64,000 nucleotides of DNA from Blasia pusilla (taxonomy: Eukaryota; Marchantiophyta; Marchantiopsida; Blasiales), in NCBI GenBank assembly GCA_050084515.1, contig CM114272.1:40486001-40550000 (forward strand), read 5' to 3'. Positions 25,100 to 33,580 of the stretch are shown here, piece by piece (the stretch's first letter is position 1; every line of letters begins with the position of its first letter). The notes below the pieces were generated by a model, which did no database searches, was not told where the DNA came from, and worked only from the letters and a program-made list of their open reading frames with translations. Made by a program: the position numbers and the translations under genes.

Positions 25100-25640
25100 C
25101 ACAAAGTCATGGCATGCGGCGGCGGTGAAGTTGGTAGATATTCCAATTCGACCGGCCATAGAGTGAGCAGTGGTGACACATGGAGTAGTGTTACTGAATA
25201 ATCGAGCTGGAGTGTTTCGCTTGGTTAGACCAACAGGGACAGTGTACCACCCGCAGCGCGTCCTACTTGATTCACGAGCACAACCCTTTGTTAGGGAAGG
25301 CGGTGTGTTTAGCGTTGGGGTTACGGAAGGCCGACATTGAGCCTTGTCCCTTCTAGATACAGACCTCGATTGGGGGCGTATCACCCACCCAGTATATCAC
25401 TCAATAGGAGATAGTTGTCAGAGTCCAACCAGAGCATGCGACGGATAGTGCTATGGTGCGCACATGTGCGATTACGACACCAGCTGAGTCGTACGATGTG
25501 TTGGTGGGGAGTACAGTGTTATATCCTCTAGGATTCATCCTTGACTTCTAGGAGGAGACCGTTGCTTATCGGCTAGGGTGGCGGTCAGGTGACGGGCGGA
25601 TGAGTCACGTACCCATGAAGTTTGCGAGACGAGGTGGTTG
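25100..25640 (+). pseudogene. Retropepsin-like aspartic protease region
   Basis: Would cleave the polyprotein. The expected active-site triad is seen as VLLDSRAQP around 25263-25289, with the Gly of D-S/T-G replaced by Arg. The minus-strand copy near 50750 reads LLDWGAQPLMLGKPAF at the same place, keeping the Gly but losing Ser/Thr. Together they place an aspartic protease here. Downstream VGSTVLYPLGFILDF fits the C-terminal strand of the fold. In-frame stops lie on both sides (for example 25165). Confidence 0.6.
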
Positions 25641-25656
25641 ATCACGAGGTGAGTCT

Positions 25657-27084
25657 ATGACCACGTTGCCAGCTTTCACAGGTAGTGTTAGCTGGCCAAG
25701 AGAGTTGTTGGAGGGGAACGCACATGCAGAGGATGTCCCAGTAGCAGATAGTCCCACGGAGAGACAAGCCATGGCAGGTGTCTCTTCCCATGGTGGCGAG
25801 ACCTCTTCACCATTGTGGGGTACGACTCGAGAGCTACAGAAGAGTGCCGACGACCTCGTGAGGCAGGCGTGGAGTCATACTTTTATCCTGGAGCAGCGAG
25901 AGTCACGCGGCAATCGGGCCCCTGGAGTGGAGACGTTGACCCCACTGGATACCACACCCATTGTGTGGTAGTGTCTAGAGGAGGGTGTTAGGGTGTTAGA
26001 TCTCTTTGGAGGGACTAGCACCGGATTGGCTGCAGTCTTGCAGGCGGGCATATGGGTGCATCGGTACCTTTATGTGGAGAGAGATGAGACCGCGCGGTGA
26101 GTGTCATTACGTCACGTAGCGAGATTGGTCCAGAGGTATCTTGAGTTATTTTTGGTATCTATAGTATGGGGATATTAGCATACCCTACTCGCCAACATCT
26201 CTTAGGTGGGGGCGCAGGATGTGGATAGAGTTGGCACCATTCATTTGGTGATTGCTAGATGGCCATGTTAGGATCATTCATCAACTGGCCGAGGATTTGG
26301 ATTGTAGGATCCGAAGTCATGGATGTTTTGGGAGATGCTGCGAGTAGTACGACACTTGCAAGAGAGTCAGACATGTTCTCCAACGTACATTTTGGAGAAC
26401 GTGCCATTGTTGGGAGACACTCGTGCACGTGTGATGACGAGTGTGCATTAGGTGAGGTCCTGGTTAGGACGTGCTGTGTTGCTAGATGCAGCGAGAGTTG
26501 GATCACGTACCCATCATCCACGATTATGGTGGACGAACTTGATACCATCAGAGATACTGAGTCAAGCATACGATGGAGTCCAAAGAGCACCACATCTCAC
26601 AATGGATGCTATTTTGGGCTCAGGGCGTCGATCTCAGGTGGTGACGTGGGATGATAGACCACCGTTAGCGATGGCCAATAGGGTGGGGGAGTTGAGGGCA
26701 GCCTTACCTACGTTGGTGAGCTTCCCAACATCCCATGCCTTTTGTCAGGGAGGGCCAGGCATGATTTGGGATGAGGTGACCCGAGCATTAGAGGAGCCTA
26801 CAGCAGATGAGCACGCGCGTGCGATGGGGTTTGCTTCGGGTACTACGGAGGTCCAAGATATGACTAAGGCATCCAAGAGACAGATGTTGGGGCAGGCGAT
26901 GGACCTCAACTCTCTCACATGGATAGTCAACCCATGTATGGCTGAGCAGAGACGGATGCGAGTGTCATCCATGTCGTCACGTCCACGAGTTGGACCATTG
27001 CCTATATGGTCTGTACAGGCATTGGCTGGGGGCGGGACGAGGAGAGATAGAGTTCCTGGGACGTGGTTTGAGCAGAGAGTGTGA
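25657..27084 (+). pseudogene. C5-cytosine DNA methyltransferase domain embedded in gypsy polyprotein
   Basis: All in one frame. Motif I (S-adenosylmethionine binding): RVLDLFGGTSTGLAAVLQAG, 25993-26050. Motif II: YLYVERDETAR. Motif IV: VIARWPC, with the catalytic Cys codon at 26266-26268 followed by TAG where the family has Gln, then DHS and GRGFGL. Motif VI: YILENVPLLGD (Glu at 26395). Motif VIII: GSRTHHPRLWWTN. Target-recognition region 26540-26760. Motif IX: ADEHARAMGFASGTT. Motif X: KRQMLGQAMDLNSLTWIV. The order is unpermuted, unlike plant DRM enzymes, and spacing is nearest to DNMT3-type enzymes. At least seven stops lie between 25972 and 26451. It sits between protease and RT and is followed by a frame change before RT. 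Confidence 0.88.
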
Positions 27085-27227
27085 AGGCGGTCAGAGTAGC
27101 ACATGTTCATTTTTTGGATGTGGAGCATGGTGTACGAGGTCAAAGTGGAGTGGCTGTTGCGGAGGTGGCTAGGGTTGCTACATAGCAACCAAAGCCGGAG
27201 GTTGCGTCCTCGCCGAGTGAGGTCACA

Positions 27228-28680
27228 ATGGAGACTTGGGAGCCTGTGATAGGTCTCAAGTTGATAGGAGGAGAGGGAAGGCAAGTTCATAGGTTTCTGA
27301 GAGGGCATGTGAGATGTTTTGCCTTGAGTATGAGAGACTTGGGTACGCTGAAGGGTCCCGGGATACGGATTGAGTCGGCTAGTGATACGTCGATCTTTCG
27401 TCGACCCTACAGGAATCATGATATGGAGCGAGCCTTGATTCAGAGCAGGAGTCAGGACTTGTTGGAGGCAAAACTTGTGGAGTTATCACATGGGGGGTAT
27501 GCATCTTCCACAGTCATGCCGGCAAAGAAGGATATGTATAGCAATTGGACACATAGGCGGATGTGTGGAGATTACCGTCTTATCAACCGACAGATGATGT
27601 CAGATTGGTACGCCATGCCTACTCTTGAGGAGATCTTTGATGCGGTAGGGCATGCAAAGATCTTCATTACTTTAGATCTCCGTGTTGGCTATCATCAACT
27701 TCCTATGAGGTTGGAGGACACGGAGAAGACAACATTCTGGGGGATAGGTTGGTTCGGGAGAGATTGCTTGTATTAGTGGCGGTTCTTACCATTTGGGTTG
27801 AAGAACGCGCCTACAGAGTTTCAGAGAGTGATGGATAGGATTCTGGCTGGCTTGGATTTTGTATGATGTTACATAGATGATATTCTTATCTTCAGTTCCA
27901 CGGTTGAGGAGCATGAGCGACACCTGGAGGAGGTGTTTTGGCGATTGCAGTTACATGGACTGAAGTTACATCCAGGCAAGTGCAAATTCTTTCAAGAGCA
28001 GATTGAGTACTTGGGACACACCATATACCCGAGTGGGTTAGGCGTTTAGGAGACGAAGGTGGAGGCTATTACGCAGATTCCACGCCCTACTAGATGTGAG
28101 TCGAGTCCGAGCATTTCTTGGACAAGCAAACTTTTATCGACGGTATGTCAAGGGTTTTAGTGCAATCGCAAAGTCTTTGACCTTGTTGACGAGACTTGAT
28201 CAGGTTTGGTTGTGGGAAGATGATCAGGAGCGAGCATTTCAGGAGCTCAAGGACAGGTTGACATCCTCACCCATTTTACAGAGATCGGTTAGGGGCCGCC
28301 CATTCCAGTTACATACGGATTGGAGCATGTTGGGGGTCTAGGAGCAGTGCTCACTTAGTGGGATGACGAGGAGAGGGAGTTTGTTGTGGCTTACGCGAGC
28401 CGATCAAACAACATTGCAGAGGCAAAGTACAGCTCCTACAAGGGAGAGTGCTTGGATGCAATGTGGGCCGTGGCACATTTCAGGTGCTATTTATTCGGCA
28501 ATCCTTTCACACTTATCACTCATCATCAGCCATTGAGGTGGTTCATGGAGTCCGACAAGCTTACGGGAAAGCTTGCCAAGTGGGCTCTATTACCACAGGA
28601 GTATGAGTTTGAGGTGGTTCATAGGCCAGGTTGGTTGAACTAGGATGCGGATGGGTTGAATCGTAACCCATGTCTGAGTC
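27228..28680 (+). pseudogene. Reverse transcriptase and RNase H (DNMT/PHD element)
   Basis: RT: LSHGGYASSTVMPAKK, MCGDYRLINRQ, FITLDLRVGYHQL (first catalytic Asp), FLPFGLKNAPTEFQRVMD, CYIDDILIFSST (catalytic DD), KCKFFQEQIEYLGHTI. Tether: FLGQANFYRRYVKGFSAIAK. RNase H: FQLHTDWSMLGV (Asp), YSSYKGECLDAMWAVAHFR (Glu) and LITHHQPLRWF, where the usual Asp of TDHQPL is His. Stops at 27774, 27865, 28048, 28339 and 28642, and a frame change near 28095. This is the canonical Ty3/gypsy order with RNase H directly after RT. Confidence 0.92.
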
Positions 28681-29039
28681 AGAGAGACGACATAGAGGCT
28701 CGATGGCACGGAGAGAATGATGAGGAGATGGTGCCCGGTTGGCATGCATCTACCCATCTTTGTTGGTTGACTATGGTAGGTCAACCACAAGTGATGACTC
28801 TAGTGGTGGGGTTGGATGATGAGTCTTTGGATCCGAAGGTCAGTGAGGAGGCAACAGGTGGTTGTGATATCCATGATGATATGGAGGGTGTGGATTTCTT
28901 GTGCACTAGCGCCATAGCAAGCACAGTGAGTGCTAGGGAGCGGGATTGGATCCTATAGCGAGCCAAGAGGTTCAGGTGGGAGGGGACTCACATTTTGCGG
29001 GTATGGGAAGATGGTAGGATACGAGTGGTATCTCATCCT

Positions 29040-29985
29040 TCCTAGCGAGCACGCGTAGTGCGACATGCCCATGAGGAGTTGGGACATTTTGGAGTGAAGC
29101 GTACTTACAGCTTACTCCAAGTTCAATATTGGTGGCGCGGCATGCATACTAGGGTACAACAGTTTGTGGCCAGATGTATGGTATGTGACAGAGTGCGAGC
29201 ATCCTTCAATGCTCCCACTCCGCAGTTATATCCTTTGCCGATTATGGGTTTAGGTTATCGGTGGAGTTTAGACTTTGCGGGACCTCTACCATTGACGGGG
29301 CGTCATCATAGGTACGTGTTGGTCATGGTGGAGCATTTCTCCAAGTGGATAGATTTGGTGGCACTACCGGACAAGGCAAGCAAGGGAACAACTTATGCAT
29401 TTCTAGATCGTGTGCTTAGTCACTTTGGTGCACCGACAGAGGTGTTGACTGACCAGGGTACCGAGTTCAGGGGAGAGTTTTCAAGCCTTGTGTGATCAGG
29501 CGCTGATAGATCACCGCACCACGTCTAGAGATCATCCTGAGGTGGATGGGTTGGCGGAGAGAGTAGTAAAGATGGTGAAGAGAGGATTTTGCAAGTATGG
29601 CTTGCAGCGAGGACAGTTGAGGGAGTGGGACGTACAATTGCCATGGTTGGCTATGGGTTATCGCTTTGGTCGGCAGGCATCCTTGGCGTTATTTTCACCA
29701 TACTTTTTGCTCTTTGGGAGAGAGCAAGATTTACCTGCAGCTATTCGACGTGACATGATGGAGGTGTTAGATTTTGATGATCCAAATGTGTGGGTACAAG
29801 CGTGTTCTCAGAGGGCGGAATTTTTTCATAGAGTTATGCCTATGGCCTTTGAAAACTTAGCTATTGCTCAGCATAGAGATACATTGAGGTACACGACCAT
29901 TCGTGGAGGAGGTTATCGTCCAGGGATTAGGAGGTTTCATCCTGGAATTGCGTGTATTTATAGCAGGCGGCACCCACGAAACTAG
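29040..29985 (+). pseudogene. Integrase (DNMT/PHD element)
   Basis: The HHCC zinc domain reads HAHEELGHFGVKRTYSLL...RCMVCDRVR (29061-29200). The catalytic core has WSLDFAGPLPL (first Asp), VLTDQGTEFRG (second Asp) and DHPEVDGLAERVV (Glu). A one-base frame change lies around 29488-29495 between the second Asp and the Glu. The C-terminal part continues with LPWLAMGYRFGRQASLALFS, PYFLLFGREQDLPAAIRRDM and FHRVMPMAFENLAIAQHRD to 29985. The integrase inserts cDNA; a short flanking duplication (CATACC) is present at the ends of this copy. Confidence 0.92.
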
Positions 29986-29999
29986 ATGTCATTGCAGGG

Positions 30000-30308
30000 C
30001 GCACGATCCTACGTGTGCGCAAGGTATTACCGATCGGAGTTCTCATGTTGGAGGGACGGAATGGTTTGGTTTGGAAGGATCATGTGCGAAATTGTGCACC
30101 ATGTCATCTTTCGAACGTAGACGGGATAGTGGATCCGAGCTTGGCAATGGTACCTGCATGCTTGAGGTGCATGTTGTGCGGATCTGCGAGAGGTGCAACC
30201 ACCATTTTGGTATGTGATGGTTATTCTTGAGGGTGGCATATGTCATGTCTGACCCCCCCTCTTGATGTAGTTCCTACGGGACGATGGATGTGTCCGAGAT
30301 ATGTATAG
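30000..30308 (+). pseudogene. C-terminal PHD finger of the gypsy polyprotein
   Basis: After integrase, one frame gives LVWKDHVRNCAPCHLSNVDG, LRCMLCGSARGATTILVCDG, Tyr-Ser, a TGA at 30228, then GWHMSCLTPPLDVVPTGRWM and CPRY-Val with the terminal TAG at 30306. The spacing C-x2-C-x11-C-x2-(C)-x4-H-x2-C-x14-C-x2-(C), with the 'WH', 'CLTPPL' and 'PxGxWxCP' landmarks, is the C4HC3 PHD pattern. Two zinc Cys are Tyr here (TAT for TGT); the fourth one is Cys in the 17.9-18.7 kb copy. PHD fingers typically read the histone H3 tail. It occupies the position chromodomains hold in chromoviruses. Confidence 0.85.
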
Positions 30309-30374
30309 AGTAGTAGGTCATGTCACAGACATGTGATATTTTCTATCTGGAGTTAGGGGGATCCAACTGCCAGC

Positions 30375-30383
30375 TAGGGGGCG
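30375..30383 (+). other. Polypurine tract of the DNMT/PHD element
   Basis: TAGGGGGCGG immediately precedes the 3' LTR start (GTTGTGTGATCTCC). It fits second-strand priming and supports placing the LTR start at module A. Confidence 0.55.
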
Positions 30384-30988
30384 GTTGTGTGATCTCCATA
30401 TATATGTATGAGTTTATTTTTGTACATGTTTGGATCAACCCGTGTGTGGGGAAGATCGGTGTGGTGTGGTGTAGATGTGACCAGCGATGTATATTGTGTA
30501 CCGATATGTATGCGCACGACAGTTGTCACATCTGAGTAGCCAATAGGCAGATAGGGCGTAGGAGCCAGCGGACTATCTTGAGTGTAACTTTGTCCCACGA
30601 TGTCAGATGAGGTTGAGGATAAATCCATTGTGTCAGGAACGTCGTTTCTCACAACTTTCCTATTGAGTTCTTCCACAGCCGGCTGACTTGTTGATCAGGT
30701 CACCCGCCCCTAGTAACCTGTGCACGCAGGTTACCAAAGGGATAGCTATTTTTAGGGGAAGAGCCTTTTGGATTTTCCCAACCCTATATAAGAGAGGAAG
30801 ATGGATTTCCTAAGCCATCTTTCTCATGTTGGGCTGTTGGAGCACCTCTCTTGTATGTGTGTGAGATAGGACTAGGGTGCTAGCATGTGGATTCCTTGAA
30901 AGCGCAAGGTGGACGAGGCTCGATATGCCGATGTAGATTGAGGAGTGGAGTTTTAGGCCGGGTGTGCCATTTTAACTACTCTTTATTT
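30384..30988 (+). repeat. 3' LTR (modules A + B)
   Basis: Module A is 30384-30521 (138 bp), followed by GT and module B 30524-30988. B is the same as the 5' LTR block, including the TATA box (about 30785) and the stem-loop regions. Confidence 0.75.
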
Positions 30989-30990
30989 TT

Positions 30991-31128
30991 GTTATGTAAT
31001 CTCCATATATATGTATGAGTTGATTTTTGTACATGTGTGGATCGACCCGTGTGTGGGGAAGATTGGTGTTGTGTGGTGTAGATGTGACTAGCGATGTATG
31101 TTGTGTAGCAATATGTATGCGCACGACA
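30991..31128 (+). repeat. Second copy of LTR module A at the 3' edge
   Basis: 138 bp nearly identical to 30384-30521 (both end GCGCACGACA). It abuts the gag of the older minus-strand copy. The + element therefore reads B - internal - A - B - A, which is not a normal LTR layout. Confidence 0.85.
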
Positions 31129-31391
31129 TACCGTTCCATGTTATAAACGGGTTGAAATTTTGGGATTTCCTAGCCTGCTGTGAGTCACACCAACTCCTAA
31201 ACTCCGCAATGAAGTCGTGTAACTGTGTAGTGCCTACAGCACCCAAAAACCTACGCGGTCCTCTACCCCGGTCGTCCATCTCGTACACCTAGCTCGTAGG
31301 ACCACTCAATGTGTGTTGCGAATCACTAACATACTCCTCTACACTCTCCCCCTTGTGTGAAGATGACATCAAAAGAGGTGGAGACGGTTCG
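31127..31391 (-). pseudogene. gag of older host copy, right half
   Basis: The minus strand gives YEMDDRGRGPRRFLGAVGTT, LHDFIAEFRSWCDSQ and NFNPFITWNGM, equivalent to the + copy at 23.3-23.45 kb and to 52.6-52.75 kb. It continues the fragment at 20959-21471 across the nested insertion and is itself interrupted at 31392 by the solo LTR. Confidence 0.85.
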
Positions 31392-32684
31392 TGTGATACC
31401 CATAATTTTATACTTTTGAAGAATTACATCTTTTTATTCAACAAAGACTTGTACATACACTATGATTTTGATATTATTATTATTATATATTATTATGGAG
31501 AAGAATGAGTAAGATTAAAGTGAATCACGAAGCTCCAAGGACAAGGCAGAGAGATAGAAAATCAAGGATTTGCTTGAGAGGAGAGGAGAATAAAATAACG
31601 AAGTCTAAAGACCCAGCAAGAAGCTTCGAAAAGACAACGAAGCTCTGTTAAGAACTTGTCTATGAAGTGCTTCACTCTTGAACAAAGCATGAAGAAGAAG
31701 AAGAAGAAGAGAAAGAAGCACTTCGCTCTTGAACGAAGCACGAAGAACGAAGGACGTGGAACAAGAACAAAGAATGGAGCGCTTCGTCTTCAGATCAGGA
31801 GAAAGAGCTTCGTCCTCAAGCGAAGCAAAAGAGGTCCAGACTTAGCAGCAAAGCGAAGATAAGATTGATAGTGATTTCAAGCAACACATAGTTATAACAG
31901 TTAGAATAAGAAAAGGTGAAACTCTTTGTATCCGATAAGTAGTTAAGACAGGTTGGTTCTGCGGATTCATAGGGATCTTAGGAAAAGAGAAGAGCACCAT
32001 AGATCTAGGTGCTTACAAATGTTGAAGAGACACCAGCTTCATAAAAAACGCTTCAAATCTTTGGATCACTCCTACTTCACAGAATATTTAAGAAACATGA
32101 AAGTAGCCATCATCATCATTCTCTTACGAAGTCCTCATGCTGTAGGAATGGTCCGAGCAAGGGAGTAGTACCCTCTCAAGCTTGTATACACTTTTGAAGC
32201 TTTCTCATTCTTGATGGAGTAGTAAAGCAATCATTCATTCATTCAAATGTGCGATGCTTATATTTGAGTATTCTTTTTGGGTGTGCAAAGTGAAGAGTGA
32301 ATCAGGCGAACCTTTCTCATCAATGGAATAATCAACATGGAGTTGTAGGAAATCTGTTTGACAGAGAGTAGCTTGCCGAGACGGATTGAGTTCCGAAAGT
32401 AGGAGAAGCCAGCTTCCATGTTGAGGTCTCTTTGAGGTTTCTTGATATCGAGAGGAAATCTTCCGGAGCGTGCTATCAACTCCACTAGAGAGAATTGAGA
32501 AAAGAAACTTTGGTACTAAGAAAGATCCGAAGATATTGATAAGACATTGAATCTAAATTATTCACACCTAAATAGAACTATTACAACAGAATTGTAATTT
32601 CGAACTCTCTTTTCATCAAACAATGATCCTCTTGGGGATCGAACTTAGTAAACGACTCTAAAATTGAAACTCTTATACATTACA
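31392..32684 (+). mobile_element. Solo LTR of the Athila/Tat-like family (1293 bp)
   Basis: Starts TGTGATACCCAT and ends CTTATACATTACA. It matches the minus-strand LTR at 14513-15691. It contains many ACGAAGC/GCTTCG repeats and a GAA run. No internal region is attached. Flanks GTTCG / GTCCC may be a decayed 5-bp target duplication; the uninterrupted copy near 52830 reads GTCTC. Confidence 0.88.
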
Positions 32685-33580
32685 GTCCCTCACGTGGAGA
32701 CCCTCAAAACCTCGAAACCTCGGGCCACTCCACGTAAAACCTCTAGAGCTACTCTCAGGTCCACCACCTCGCCTCTCAAAGTCCCAAAAAGACGACGTGA
32801 TGACCCTCGTGCCCCTCTCACACTATCATTCTCAATCTCGCGAGTAATTCTCAATCACTCAAACTAAACAGGCGGCACTCAATCTACACTCTCTCACTAA
32901 GACATGTACTGTGCGGCAACAAGCGACGTGGTGCGGCAAATCGAGTGATCTATCGTCTCATCGACAAAACATACCCTCAACTCTAGGCATCCCACACATG
33001 TCTATGTCCCTTAACCCATACATCAATGATGCTCTCTGCATCTGCACGAAACTCAATATCCCAAATAACTACGTACCCAATACCCGGAATCCCCTCACAC
33101 ATGCAAGGTAAAAGACCAGAATGGGTAACCTGAAAATAATATCGATGTCATTCCCCGACATCTGCAAATTAGACCCCAACTCGATCATAAAGATAAACTC
33201 CTCCAAATAGCAACTCGTACTCCTCTGGTATCGACGATGATCAAATCTCCTCGATGTGCAGTGCGTGTCCAGTGATATGGTGTGGCACTCGCAGCATGGA
33301 ACGGCTACAAACGGCACGGCACTGGGGATAGAATGCGGCACTCAACGGCATAACCTCCTCAATCAACAAAACACATGCTAAGCTCCCAATGATGGTGCGG
33401 CTTCGCGATCGAGACGATGCGGTGCGGTCACGAGCGGCACGGCGCGGAAGTTGGCGACACGTTGCGGCTACGGGCATCACGACACATTACTTGATTGTCG
33501 TCAAACGGCTACCAATGATGATATAGCAAGTGGAAAGAAAACTACGACCCCATCATTCCAAAAAAATAGGTAACCCATGT
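32685..33580 (-). mobile_element. gag start and leader of older host copy
   Basis: The sequence continues the interrupted copy. 32690-32830 encodes on the minus strand the Gly/Arg-rich gag N-terminus seen at 52850-52965. 32830-33580 parallels 52965-53725 block by block. No LTR is recognised beyond it. Confidence 0.75.

Larger units (their letters stand above)
21472..31126 (+). mobile_element. Near-complete Ty3/gypsy retrotransposon encoding a DNA methyltransferase and a PHD finger
   Basis: The ~9.65-kb insertion is bounded by CATACC at 21466-21471 and 31127-31132, where the uninterrupted related copy near 52575 has the site once. Order: partial 5' LTR (21472-21949), leader, gag with two CCHC knuckles, aspartic protease, C5 DNA methyltransferase, RT, RNase H, integrase, PHD finger, polypurine tract, 3' LTR (30384-30988) and an extra 138-bp LTR piece. 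RT-RNaseH-integrase order defines Ty3/gypsy. It lacks a chromodomain; the PHD finger occupies that C-terminal position. It is dead: stops and frameshifts occur in every domain. Confidence 0.9.

Noticed and set aside
25657-27084. Captured host DRM-type methyltransferase
   Set aside because: Plant DRM enzymes have a rearranged motif order with motif I after motif IX/X. Here motif I comes first and X last.
26745-27419. 224-codon minus-strand frame over the methyltransferase/RT junction
   Set aside because: Opposite strand of well-supported methyltransferase motifs IX-X. It shows no recognisable domain.
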